Assembly: GCA_003254905.1 (NCBI GenBank)
Contig: QANU01011901.1
Coordinates: forward strand, 780,691-844,690
From: Nissolia schottii
Lineage: Eukaryota > Streptophyta > Magnoliopsida > Fabales > Fabaceae
Direction of reading: 5' to 3'
DNA length: 64,000 nt
A program made the translations under genes and the position numbers. The notes beneath the pieces are model-generated. The model had not been told where the DNA came from, ran no database searches, and saw only the letters and a list, made by a program, of their open reading frames with translations. Every line of letters starts with the position of its first letter. The stretch's first letter is position 1. Shown here in pieces: positions 10,572 to 22,888 of the stretch.

Positions 10572-13500
10572 ATGGAGCCTCTTGATTGTGGCCGCAGTGT
10601 TGATACCATGGATGTGGATCATAGCCACGGAGTAGACCTCGAAGATCAAGAGAAGGAGGAGGAAGATCCTTTCCTCAAATTCGTTGATTACGCAAGATCT
10701 GAGCTACCGTTACTTGAAGATGATCCGAGCGGAGATGGTGATGGAACCAGTGGACCTGGCTGGAGCTGGATCATATCGAGGATCCTCAAGACTTGCATTG
10801 CTTATTCAAGTGGTGTCACTCCTGCTATCTTGCTCTCTGAACTCTCTCAGGTGCATCATCTTAGCTCATTGACTTTAGTTGTGTTTTGTTTTCAGGAGAG
10901 GATCTAAATATATGATTCAGATGCAACTTTGTGGTTCGCAAACTATGAAATGCAGGAATTAGGGAGTTAGAGTCGATTTATATCTGTAGGTGTTTGATAG
11001 AGTGATTACAGAGATGAGTTCAACTGTTACCGTGACGTGATTTTGAGTTTATTGGCTTATGCATTGTTTAGCTGCTTTTTGATTGTTGATTTTGTTTTGA
11101 AGGCATGGTGTGAACAGCAAAGGGTTGGTGCACCAAAGAAGAGACTTGAATTAATTAACAATCTCAAGAAGAATCATCGGAGGACAAAGCTTCCAAATAC
11201 TGTTACCATTGATTCATTATACCAGAAAAAGTTCCTGTCGTTGAACAGCGTTCTGGAAGCTGTTATTATTGATGCATTTGTACTCCCAGGTACTTTGGGG
11301 GTTGCGGCATTTCTATTTTTATGATTTTTTTTTTTATTATTATATGGATGGAAGTTCAGTTGATGTATTTCAACTTGGACTACACACTTTGAATGTGGAA
11401 TTTTTACTAAATACTAAAGGACAGCTCTGGTAAATTATTTGCTACAGATAATAATTTGGATTAGGACAAATAAGTAAAAATGGCCTCACCCTATCGTTCC
11501 ATTGAAAATTTGGTTTTCAGATAGAGCCCATTGTTATCAATTGATTTATTTAGTTAACCTCACCTAGTGTATCTTGGTTGTCATATGTTGCAAATAAAAC
11601 TTCTATTTTGGTTGAGGCTATTCATGCTTATCATTGTAAACTGCTTTTTCTGCAGGCACAAACATACACATACTTACATTAGGGGATTACTGGAGTTCCA
11701 ATATCATAGATCTCTATCTACACCGCAGGTAAATTCAATACGCAATGTTGAATCAATCCAGGTTGAAGCAAACTTTTATAATTTGATGATTGAAAGAATA
11801 AACTTTGTTTTCTATGTTTTTATCGGCAACTTATTTTTCCATTTGTTCAGTACTCTTGGCTTGTTTCTATTAGCTGTTGAAAATATGGAAGCCTAAAAAA
11901 TTGAAAATTTAGGTACTTTTATTCCATATGTTTGTGAGAAATTCTTTTTCCAACTTATCTGAGAGAGAATCTTATGGTATTCTCTCTGGGGTCTACTAGT
12001 CCTTTGCACTGACAAAGTGTCAACTTTGGTGGGAATATATAATGCTTTTCAATTTAGCAATAATTTGATTTTTTGGATATTTGCACAAAAATATTAAATC
12101 CTTGATGTAGAATATATTTTGAGATTTAAACTTGGCTTACTCTTATTTGCAATTAAGATTGAACATCATATTTTGTCCATCAGATTCTATGACTTGGCAG
12201 GCCTACAGAATGGAATTCTGAAGAAGGGGAGGGAGGTTTTTCTCACTGGTTGCTATCTCCGAACTGCCACTGAAGGTTCTGGTTATCAACGTCTTTTGCC
12301 AACTGAGTATCTTGTGATTTTATTGGATGAGGTAACCGTCAGTTTCTTCTATAAATTTATGGTCTTTAGATTTGATCATTGTAGTTTTCCTGATGATAAA
12401 ACTTTTTTTTTTACTTCGAAACTGTAGAACCACGATGATGATGCAATGCTACTAGGAGCTCAGTTTTGTTCAGATTCTTTCTCTTCCATTTCTCTTGATG
12501 CGGTGAACAAAGGGGCTTCATATTCGCTTTATGCAAGGTAAAGTACTTGCAATTGAATACCAAAGAAAAAATGAAAATTACTTGAAATTAGGTGTTATAT
12601 TTTGTGATTTCTCTTTGTTAATGTGAGGATACCGTAAATTCACTGAGCATAGCGTGACTAACAAAATTTCATGCACCATTATACTCTTTATAGAGATATG
12701 CAGGAGCAGCTATGAAGTTTAAATCATTTACTAGCTCACAATGATTGCTACATATGCTTAAATATTTTCCCTTTATGCAAGTAAGCATGACCTTACTATT
12801 TTCTTATATTGAATTTAGGATTGAAACCATTGAATCTGCGGAAATTCAAGGAAGGTATGGAAGCTTACAGAGAAAACAGATTACTCTTGTTGATGGTGAT
12901 GGTGTAAAATTAAAGTTCTTCTTGTGGGGGGAGCAGATCATCCTTGCCAATCTTTTCAGGTGAATATTTGCCGTTAGGCTTCTGAAGCCGAGTATTTATT
13001 TTTCTTAGGAAAATGGTTATAAAATTCGTTTTTTGGGGGTTTAAAGAGTAGGTAGCATGCTTGCGTTGGACAAACCATACATTGCAAATTCTGCTGAGTG
13101 TGATATTGAAACAAGTGAGGAAATTTGTCTCGAATATGGAAGTGCAACACAACTATATTTGGTGCCTTACATCCAAAACGAAGAACAGGTGATTTATGGT
13201 TTTCTATGCGACATGAACTATTGTCTATGACGAAGATATTTAACTGCTCTGTCGATTAGGTGTGCGTAACATTGACACCAAATCGCCATCAGAGTTCAAG
13301 GCCATTGGGTTCACATAGTCCCACTCAGGGTCTCAGGTTTTCTCAAGTGAGCTTGCCCTGTGATTCTCAGGGGACTATTGATTTTAGTAATTACCCTTTT
13401 CGGGTGAGTTCATCCTCTACCACCCTTCCAAAAATGTAAAATATATAAGGGTAGATTTTATTTTCTATTCGTTCATGAGGTATCTCAATTCTCATATGCT

Positions 13501-14740
13501 AGTTTCCTTTATTTATGTTGGATTTATTTATGAAGGAAGCCAATAACTGGTGTTTAGATTCTGCTCGCTTTGGCATACAAACTTTATTTTAGCGTGCAAT
13601 ATGGTCATGAGGTGTACGATTTATGTGATTGTGTGTAAGCTTTCAACTGTATGTATTGTAGTAGTCATACAACTTAATCGTATTTCTTGTTTTGGCGATT
13701 ATTCTATGCATTTTCGCCTGCGTTGCTTCTAGAGCCCATTACATTTGTATCTCAATGAGACACTTCTTTTTCAACTTCTAAAAGTAGGACATAAATCGGT
13801 CAATATGGAGGTCATCATGTTAGTACGTTGTTTTGTAGACAGGTCTGCTTAAGAAATGCCAACATATGACTTTATGTGATTTTGTTACTCGACTATTTGT
13901 ATATTCCCCCGTGCGACATTATACACAATTTACAAGTGTTTGTTTGCATCGTATGGTCGAATAATAACTTTATTTCTTGTGTCAATGTTTGCAGTCATTT
14001 GTAGTCGACCTTCGCAACAAAATGACTAGCATCAGCCTCTATGGTTATGTTACAGATATTTTCAAGGAGGGCAATAACCAAAAATCTGTTTTCTCTGTCA
14101 AAATCGCCGATACAAGTGGAGGAATTTGGGCAAAGCTTCATTTTGACAGCTTTTGGTAATGATCACAGTTTATATCGTTACTATTTATTTTTAAGCTACT
14201 CTAATTGGTAGAGTGGTGAGAGAGAGACAGGTACAACGTAGGATAGGCCTAAATTTGAAAGTGTAATGAGACAAAATCAAATAAAATAAAGATGTGGGAA
14301 GACTAATAATCAATACCATGAAATCATTTTGAATAAAATTTTTCTTCTTATATATTCATTTTAAGGACTAACTCATTCTTATAATTTTGTTTAATATCAT
14401 AATATTTTAGGTCATTGGGAAGGGTAGGTTTTGGCCACACTGTATTTATATCCGGCTTGACATGCACTGTGTCGAAACAGAAGCGGTGAGAACATCTAAC
14501 TTAATGCTACAATAGATGCACTTTACTAGTTTCTTTTCATAGTATGCACTCCACATTTTTTTTGACTTAACAGTGTGGAAGTGTCATGGTTTGAGCATGG
14601 CATTGGAGCTTCTTTCATCAATCTCAGTTCCTTACCAGCATTGATCAACTCATCTTGCCTTCATAAGCTATCACAACTCTCTGATATTTCTAACCAAAAT
14701 TGCTATGCACACGTAAGATTTTGATGTTGTTGCATTAGTA

Positions 14741-14789
<49 letters not shown>

Positions 14790-15590
14790 ATTGAACTCAA
14801 TTACCATGTTGTGTTCATTTTTCTCATCGCAGGTATGTCGAGTATGGCTTGATCCGATTGAGTACTATTACGTTAACACAAGATTTTCGCATTCTCGCTG
14901 TGGTTACTTCGTTGACAAAAAGCCCAATGAATTTGTAGAATGCAGATTCTGTCACACCAGTTGTGATGCTGAGGTAGTGCGCAGTTTCGATTTGAAAATT
15001 ACTCTTGCAGATGAGAGTAAAAAAATTATAGCATGGTGTACTGGTCAAACTGCGATGGATCTGTTGCAGATTTCTCCCGATGAATTTTACGAACTTCCTG
15101 AGGTAACATTTCAATTTCAATATCACTTGTCTTTTGGAAAACAATTAAAACTAATTGCACAAATATAAGTTTTTTTTTCCTTAAAAGAACGACATCATTC
15201 ATACTGAGTTATACTAAATCATTGAACAATTACTAAATTACTTAGGTTATGTTCGGATCGGTACAAACGCCCTAATGGCTTGGGTACCTAGTTTCACATT
15301 GTCCAAAAAAGTGTGCATTTCTTATATGGCGAATTATGATTTAAGCAATGCCCAAGTGCTGCCATTACTTTTAAGATGCTTATTATTTGTTTTGCACAAA
15401 ATACATAATTTAGTAAATATAATACATTTTTTGTTATCAGGAAGAACAATTAATGTATCCTTCGTCCCTAGAAAATGAGAAGTTTATGGTTGCATTGGTC
15501 AATTGTAAGCGGGATGATTGTAGGATGAATGACCTTTTGCCAGACAATTCGATTTTGTGGGAAATCACTCGTGCATACAAGTGTGAATAA
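10572..15590 (+). CDS. RPA1-like multi-OB-fold protein with C-terminal zinc-ribbon-like motif (MEIOB/SHLD2/RADX-type candidate)
   Basis: Predicted as join(10572..10850,11103..11289,11656..11728,12184..12331,12428..12537,12819..12959,13047..13188,13260..13403,13995..14155,14411..14485,14574..14712,14833..15102,15441..15590), 13 exons, 672 aa. Every intron is GT-AG and every phase closes. Blocks such as KMTSISLYGYVTDIF, KSVFSVKIADTSGGIWAKLHF and GFGHTVFISGLTCTVSK (about residues 415-485) read as an OB-fold strand series. An earlier one is near 190-310 (GREVFLTGCYLRTAT, RKQITLVDGDGVKLKFFLWG). Cysteines 556, 570, 573 and 577 (RCGYF, ECRFCHTSC) sit inside a third OB-like block, as in the zinc ribbon of RPA70 DBD-C. 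The acidic N-terminus (residues 1-60) has no recognised domain. The architecture suggests ssDNA binding in repair or meiosis. I cannot tell MEIOB, shieldin-2 and RADX relatives apart without a search. The ATG at 10572 is the first in frame; upstream frame lacks an ATG. Confidence 0.75.
14743..14786. repeat. (AT)22 microsatellite in intron 11 of the OB-fold gene
   Basis: Uninterrupted AT dinucleotides of 44 bp, ending 46 bp before the acceptor of the next exon at 14832. Confidence 0.95.
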
Positions 15591-17878
15591 TTGGAAGGAT
15601 GTCCTGCAATATAAACTTAATGGCACCAGGATCCCAATGAGACTAGCTAAGCTAACGGCTAAGGAAAGGGTGTTTCAATAGATCAACGACACTGACTGTC
15701 TGTAGTGATTCGTGAGGAAACCTCGTCCCAAGGTACTATTGGGTTTTCTTATCTTTCCATCACTGTGTTATGGAATGTGTACTAGGATATAAAATAATAT
15801 GGGGAATGATACTTTATATAGTGAGATAATTTATTTTAGGAGATAAAGTGCGTTAGTTTGCAATTATATCATTAAAGTAAAATTGAACTATTTTGAGCGC
15901 GGGTTTTTGTCAGTAAAAAAAACGCATTGTATTCTCGTGGTGTTTGTTTTTTGAAAGGTATCAATAAGTTAGACCCATGCTTCGTGTTGTTTCATGCCAT
16001 AAATAAACCCGAACACTTAAGAAATTTGTCGGACAAGCAGATTTACACCTCTTACAACCGACACAGTCCTCTGTTCTTGGGGTAAAATGAATGTTAAAAT
16101 TTTTTACTTTATCATCTAAAATGACAATCTGATTTTATAAGATCTAAATTTAAATAGTACTAAAATAAGAGGGGGTTTGTTTTATATTTTTATTTTTATT
16201 TTTATTTTTTAATGTTAGGCGCTAGAAGTGTGTAAATGACTTTGGATGAATAAATATGTTTTACCATTTTATTTAAGTAATTATCCAATGTATTTTGTCA
16301 ACTTTTTTTTGGTGGCACAAAAGAAATCTTAGTAAAAAGAACAGTAGTAATTGTCCGATTTACCAAAATAAGATTAATTAGTTTTTAGATTAATTTCTAT
16401 GCTATGCATCCAATATCTTGTACATAAAAATTAATCTCAATTTTCTGCTTACCACTAGTGTTGACGTGGGATACAATAGCACATGTGACATGTATATGTT
16501 AATTTAAAAATTTTATAGAATACAATACGACATAGATATAAAATTAAATATTTATAATAATATTCTATATTTTTCATAAATATTAAATTACTATTTTTAA
16601 ATATTTTTTAGACCCCTTTTAATATATATAAAACATACAAAATATTTTTATGTATCAATATTTGTTAGTTTTTTAAGAGTTCATATAAATTATTTAGTAT
16701 TTAAAATATTTTTTATTTGAATACAATATGAACATGATTTAAAAATTTTTTGGATATAACATAGATGTGACTAATTATAAATTTTTAGTTAAACACATGT
16801 GACGAGGATAAGTATCTTTGTGTTGGTGTTTGTAGTGTATCAGACATAGAGACATGACAATTTCACGAAGTGTCCGTAATTCCTAAGATATACTTCTTTA
16901 GTGGCATCAAGTAGTTTTTCTAATCATTTATTAAATAAACTCAAAAAATGAAATCACGTGTAGTTAATATAAGGTCTAAATTTACATTAATAAGACAAGT
17001 TTATCTGTTTAGCAGTAACAATATAATTTTTTTTCACTCAATTAATCTTGTCGCAATAATTAAAATTTTATTCTCACCCACTATTTCAAAAATTATGCTG
17101 AGAAGATTCGATTAAATTACATTATAGAAAATCTTTACTAAATAGCAATTAAACTAAAAAAATAAACAATAAGTCTATAACCTTTAAGGATCTTACTTTG
17201 AGACCTTATCAAAATTTAAAGGTATTGATATTTTATGATTATTTGTGGTAGAGAATTAATTACGTATCTCATTAGCTCAAATTATTTATTATTTTAAACA
17301 TGTTAATAAATCATAACTATTAAAATATAAAAGAGATATTAAAATCCTTATATAAAAAATATAGATACCCCAAAAGGATGAACCAATCTCTGAAAAAGAT
17401 TGAGCAACATTTAGTTAAATAAGAGTCACAAACTCACAATAGGTGCTTTATTAAAAGGAATCACAAGAGATGCATAAAGAGTCACAATAGATACACACGA
17501 ATAGTAAAAGAATGAGAATCACTCCCTCCTCCCACTTTACTAAAACGTTCGAATTAACCATATGAGGATAAAGAAAAGCTTCTTTCTTCCAACAAGATAA
17601 TAATATGACAAAATTAACTCTGAATTTAAGTTTGATCACACCGCATATGTGAAACTGGGCATGAGATTTAATTATTTTTATTCATGTGATAATAAATGAT
17701 TAGATATTAGTGTGTTAAAATTAATCTCTTTAACTATACTTATTAAAAAATATTAAAGTGAAGTTTATTGGTTCTCCAATTTATTTAAACGTAATTAGAT
17801 AAAAAATTCCTGCTAACGTTCATAAAAATCCCGGTCACTAAGGCACCATGGCACCATAAAAGAAAAAGGTTATGTATA
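15591..17878. other. AT-rich intergenic spacer, no gene seen
   Basis: The 3' UTR of the OB-fold gene probably occupies the first few hundred bases. The rest is A+T-rich low-complexity DNA. No credible exon, RNA gene or bounded repeat was seen. Confidence 0.5.
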
Positions 17879-19311
17879 TATTAAAATAAGTATCAACATA
17901 CAATTAACATAATATTATACACAAAAATACTCGTGATCATAATTATGTATACCACTCCTCTCACTCGCTTATCTCTCTCCCACACCCCCACGTCTCAACC
18001 TATTTGTGTTCTTGTAACCTTCTCTGTGGATCTTCCCCCGCCCGCAGACTTCGCCAACACGCATGTAGGTCGCCGCCACGCACCTCGTTTCCACGCCGAA
18101 CTCCGTCTCCTTGACTCCCGCCTCTATAGCCTCCACGCAAACCTTCCCATTGTTCCTATATCAAGGTGATTCTGACGCAATAACGATGGAACGGCGTGTT
18201 GCTCTTCACCGCCACCTCGACGGAACGACACACCTTTCACGTTGATGCTCATCGCATTCAAAACAAGTTTGTAGTTCGTGTGTTAACAACCTCGTTGTCA
18301 TTGAGTGCGTACATGTTGTATTTGCCAATGGATTTTATTGAAATTCACGAAGAGGTAAGCTTCGTCCGTTGTTTTTGTATTGATTCAAATTGTAACGACG
18401 TGTGAGGTTGTGGAGTTGGTGATGTGGGTTTATGTGCTTGCAGTAATGTTCTTATTCACACGTAGTTACTTGTATTGTTCATTCAACGTACATTGGTGTT
18501 CATGTAGTAGTGCTTATAGGTCTGTCACTTAGTGTTTATAAGTTTGATCTCTTTGTTTAGTTGCATTTGTTTATTTCAGTTGTGTTGTATTGTTCACGTG
18601 CTGCACAAAGGCTTGTTTAGTCTAGTTGTGGAGGTTTGTTCACCCGTTGTCCATTTATTTGTTCATTTGTTCACTTTAGTGTATGTGGATTTGTTCAATG
18701 TAGTTTTATATGTTTGCTCTATGTTTCGGGTTTGTTCATTTTTGTTTGTACAGATTTGTTCCATTTGTTTATATGGGTTTGTTCAATATATTAGTATTGG
18801 CATTTCTGGTTTTGTTCATTTTAAGTGTTTAGGTTTGTTCATGCTCTTTATACAAGTTAATTTTATTGGGATATTTTTTGTTTGTTCATTTAAATTAGAC
18901 ATGTTTGTTCACTACGTGTTTTTGGGTTTATTTGTTTTATTTGAACAGGTTTGTTCAGTTTCTATGTACGGGGTGAGGAGAGGAGCAGTGGAGGATGAAC
19001 GCGGCGCTGCGATGGGTTGCGGCGGCTGTGGAAGATGACGGTGATACAACGGCAGCAGTTGAAGACATTGCGTTTGGCGTGAGGCGGTGGGAGGCACAGG
19101 GGTTCGGTGAGATTGGGTATTGGAAGAGATTGGGGTGAAACAGGGTTTGGGGGGGTGTTTGGTGAGAGAACATGTTTGTTTGAGAGAGGAGAGTGTATTT
19201 CATATGCCGAGAGTAAAATTAGATAGTGGTTATTTTATTAGTAGTAGATAGGGTGTATTTTAAATAATAATAACTGTACGTTAGTACAATATTTAGTATA
19301 CACGTAGCACC
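17879..19311. mobile_element. Non-autonomous TIR element (MULE-like) with a TTTGTTCA motif array
   Basis: The ends are degenerate inverted copies of about 55 bp. The left end reads GGTTATGTATATATT then GTATCAACATACAATTAAC. The right end on the minus strand reads GGTGCTACGTGTATACT then GTACTAACGTACAGTTATT. The interior has a C-rich segment (about 17950-18170) and an array with at least ten TTTGTTCA words between about 18628 and 18958. A G-rich segment follows (18970-19160). Reading frames inside are by-products of the repeats. No target-site duplication was confirmed, so the superfamily is a guess from TIR length. Confidence 0.45.
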
Positions 19312-19570
19312 ACTCCCTACCTACCTAGCAATTTTAGCACAGTTCTGTCCACTTGACTGAAGCACAGCCCTAACAGCAATTTTAGCAACCTATATTCAGC
19401 AGACAAATAGCTGTTAAAACTACGGCTCAAGAATGAAGATTTCCATTAAGTATTAAAGATATTATTAACCAACCAAACAATCAGTTTATTTATTAACAAT
19501 AACGCCCAAGTCTTGGGGAATTAGACCAGGTAGAAGGGATTCATACATGGTCCACATCTACGTCGTCACA

Positions 19571-20445
19571 AACAATAAATGCATATTCTAAACAGAAATA
19601 TGACTCATGGTAAAGCTTAATGTATAAAACGCCAACTAAAAGCAAACTTCATTCAGCCATAATTTCTATCTTAACTTCTTTACCTTGTGAAATCCTCAAT
19701 ACTAGTTTAGCTTTCGGGCTCAAACATCCTGGCATATTTCCTTTTCAGAGGTTATTTGACATCGTGGTAATTCCAATGAAATGTAACCATATCCTCCCTG
19801 AACTTGCAATCCGTTTCTTCATAAACATGTTATCATCAGGGGATCAAGAAGTTCTCACTGAGAAGTTTAGCCAAGAAGGTAACCACTTGCTTGACCTAAT
19901 CCGCTAGTATTACCTGCCAGCATATGAAAGAGTGCAGTCAAAAAAACTTGTATCTCTAAATGATCTAGAGTGTGAAAGTGCAACCACGCTTGGGAAGTAT
20001 GGTATCAAGTTAATGAGGGTCACAGCAAAGAGCTTGTTAGACATCAACTTTGCTGATTGGGGGGGGGGGTCCTTGAAGTTGCTCCACTCACAAACCATCA
20101 ATTTACGGAAATACTGTTTTCCAATCTGATTGCTTTGGAGCAGCATCAGACTCATGTTCAGCCCCTCACATCTCATGCCTTCCTAACGAAATCCATCATT
20201 AGCAGCGAAAACGGTGCGAAATTGTTTCACCATTTAAGGATTTTGGTCAATAATGAGGAGACAGGGAAGGATATTTGTGACGTGTTTAGGGGGCTGTGCA
20301 AGGGAGTGGAATGAATATGTGGAGGAAAACTTATATTTTGTGAGGGCTTCTTGAACAAATCATTGAGTATAAGGCAAGTCGGAGTCAGAGATCATCGAGG
20401 AACACAATGAAATGCAAGTGTCTTAAAACTCGTACTTCTTCATGA
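19571..20445 (+). pseudogene. DUF247 gene copy, internally deleted and frameshifted
   Basis: This is a paralogous copy of the intact DUF247 gene at 26750-27961, with similarity extending into both flanks (about 19571-20690 against 26480-28170). The upstream flank runs without a break to TTTCCTTTTC near 19747, then jumps to AGAGGTTATTTGA, which lies mid-gene in the intact copy. About 630 bp, holding the first 40 percent or so of the coding region, is therefore missing. The remaining frame has a CAG to TAG change (ATCCGCTAG near 19900-19907) and a frame-disrupting run of 11 G at 20059-20069 where the intact gene has GATGGGG. A further small insertion gives GTGGAATGA near 20307. The copy cannot encode a normal DUF247 protein. 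Confidence 0.88.
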
Positions 20446-20960
20446 TTTTTGGAGTGCATTGTTGCAATTATGCTGAGTGTGCTCACTCTATTAAAGCTTT
20501 TATGTGTTATCCTCTCTTATGGCCACCATGATTAATAAAGTAGGCCATTCTGCATTTACCAAGTTTTTTGAAGGAAAAAAAAAAGGTATCGCTTGCGTTT
20601 TCATGTCTGATTGCAAACAAGATGATATTATGACATTAGGTTGCTGTGATTTTGACTATAAAGAATCGTCTAAATTTAATATATGGTATTTCAATTACTA
20701 ACCATGAAGCTGTTAATCCTAAGTTTTATCGTCGACAAGAGCTCTAGGTAAATACAAAAATTAGGATAGTCATTGGCAAATTATATGGCATTAGAGGAGT
20801 ACCTTGGTCTCGTAATCAAAGCTGTAGTATATTTATATTACCATAATTACAAGGCTTGGTTCATAAAGTATCACTCAAGTTTAAGGAACTTTATATTCCT
20901 ATTGACTACATGGGGGGCTAAGAATCTTAATCTTGAAGCCAACAAGAGCAATGAATACAT
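20446..20960. other. Duplicated 3' flank of the DUF247 pseudogene and 3' side of the UBC32-like gene
   Basis: To about 20690 the sequence matches the 3' flank of the intact DUF247 gene, sharing GGCCACC, TTCTGCATTTACCAA and GATTTTGACTATAAAGA. The remainder is the likely 3' UTR of the minus-strand E2 gene. No separate gene is seen. Confidence 0.6.
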
Positions 20961-22666
20961 CTAAGACCCATCCATGAAAACTGCACCATGTTCAGTAGAT
21001 TTAATGAACTTCTTTAGCAAAAGGACCACAATTGCTATAGTAAGTCCAATAGCTGCCAGTGTGAACAAGCGATCATCAGGTTTTTGGACCCTTATCTCTG
21101 GTTTCAGACTTTGTATCCTTGTCTCTGGCTTTTGGAGCAACTGATTGCTTGAGGCACTAGATGGGATCTCTGTTGAAGCTTCAGCTCCAGCTGGATTAGG
21201 ATTAGCATTGATAGGGAGTTGTTCTTCTTCAACAATTCTGTCACCTGCTTGATCTGCAATCCCCTCTCCTCCAGGTAAAGCCTCACGATTTTGCAAATTA
21301 ACCTCGGCCTTGGTCTCCTCAATACTGGGCTGTTCTTCGGAAGCCTCTGAGGGGCTAAGTTGAGGAACAGGGGGCGCCTTGCTAAGCATATAATCATGAA
21401 TCTGGGACAACAGAGTACACTCAGCACAAGATATTACATAAAATATGCACTGCAGAAAAAATTATGAACATTTTTTACCTCATCAATCAGTTTTTGACGG
21501 TCAGGAGTCCCAAATCTTGGAGCTGCATCACGAGATTTAATGGCCAACACACGCCTCTCTTCTTTCTTGTAGTCTAATGAGCCCAACGCACCATTTGGGT
21601 TGGTGGGCATGAATGCAATCAGTGCAACTAAAGCAGTCCTTACTGTCAAAAGAAATTTGCATCAGCTAAGTTAGAACCTTCTTCCATCAAAGGCAAAGTA
21701 TGAAGCTTTAATGGTTTTAGTTAATGCTTTTAACCAGCAAAAGTCACAACTTACAAGACACGCATACAGCTTAAAGTATATGCCCATTAAGGTAAAGCAA
21801 ATGATGAAGAACAAAATGCAAACTGAGCCTCTAAATGCGCTACCATGCATGAATTGGGGTGAGTCAAGAGTGGAATTGAATACTTACCGCTCCATGATGG
21901 TTGCCAATGCTCCGGGTGATGATTTGATATGCTCAAGCAAATTTTGGTTTGGGTCTCAAAACGACCATTAGGCTGAAAAGCAAAAGTGAAAATTATAAGC
22001 ATGTTGAAATTAAGCGTTCAAGTTCAAATGGCTTAAACATAGAAGAGAGTTCAACAAACAGAACAACCAAAAATAAAAAATGCAGATTTAAAACCATGAG
22101 AACCTAGAGGGTAACATCTTACTGTCAACAACATAAATGAAGGAGGTTTGAATGGATATTCAGCAGGCAGCTGGATCCGTCCATGATAGATACCACCCTC
22201 AAATTCAGTATCACGAGGACCCCTAATTGCAAATTGCCATTCAAATATATTTTCCTGAAAACAAATATGATAATCAAGTTGCTCAGAAAAAAAAGATCCA
22301 TAGTACACCAAAAACCAAACAATTAACACTCAATAATCAGATGCCAAATTCCAAATAGGTATCCAAGTTAGATCCTGATTGACAAAATCAAGAATTCTAA
22401 ATTGAATTGCAACAAGATATAAAAACGATCTGAGTGCTGAATCCAGCCCTGTAGCTCAAAATGCGTCAATAGCCACATAAATTGAAGAACAAAAATAAGA
22501 AATGGTGCAATGAAAATCGTAACATTAAAATTAAGAGGAATGATGAGGTGGAGGGAACCTCGAGAGGCAGGCTCATGAAATCATCAGAAGGGTTGGACTG
22601 CATCTCCTTGACCTCCTGGAGAATCCGCTTCACGGCTGGGTTCTTGAGATTGTACTTGTCCGCCAT
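20961..22666 (-). CDS. UBC32: UBC32-type (UBE2J/Ubc6 class) ER-anchored ubiquitin-conjugating enzyme E2
   Basis: Predicted as complement(join(20961..21401,21479..21642,21888..21972,22123..22254,22559..22666)), five exons, 309 aa, the same length I recall for Arabidopsis UBC32. The N-terminus MADKYNLKNPAVKRILQEVK leads into the UBC fold (FEWQFAIRGPRDTEFEGGIYHGRI, then YPFKPPSF). The family's TPNGRF motif replaces the classic HPN, and the catalytic cysteine is in TKICLSISNHHPEHWQPSW (C92 in this model). A Pro/Glu-rich linker precedes a single C-terminal membrane anchor (LFTLAAIGLTIAIVVLLL, about 275-295) and a short basic tail. This is the tail-anchored E2 layout of ER-associated degradation. 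In Arabidopsis UBC32 is stress-induced and works in ERAD of brassinosteroid-receptor mutants; function here is inferred from orthology. Its upstream region carries an ER-stress-like element. Confidence 0.93.
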
Positions 22667-22841
22667 CACTGATCGAAGGAACCAGAACCACCAAGGGCAC
22701 CGTCACCGTTGACGCCGCTTCTGCCGTTAGAATTGGGTGATTGCCGGTAAAATAAACGTCGAACACGACGCAGGGTGTGTGAGGGTATGCGATATATGGA
22801 GAGGAAAATATCAGAAAGGGTTGGAATTGGGAATGGCAATG

Positions 22842-22888
22842 GACACGTCATGATTTACGTGTTTTCTTACGTGTCTGTATTCTATTGG
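22842..22888 (-). promoter_or_regulatory. ER-stress-type element (CCAAT-N10-CACG) and ACGT boxes upstream of the UBC32-like gene
   Basis: Read on the minus strand, CCAAT (22888-22884) is followed by exactly 10 bases and CACG (22873-22870). This matches the plant ERSE spacing CCAAT-N10-CACG bound by bZIP28 with NF-Y. A second ACGTG lies at 22857-22861, and ATGACGTGTC (22851-22842) resembles the unfolded-protein-response element core TGACGTG. The cluster is 176-222 bp upstream of the start codon. Whether it works was not tested. Confidence 0.55.

Noticed and set aside
18532-19038. 168-codon open frame, Val/Phe/Cys-rich, plus strand
   Set aside because: It is produced by the TTTGTTCA repeats (FVH/LFV words); no ATG-defined domain, no splice partner, and it lies inside a TIR element.
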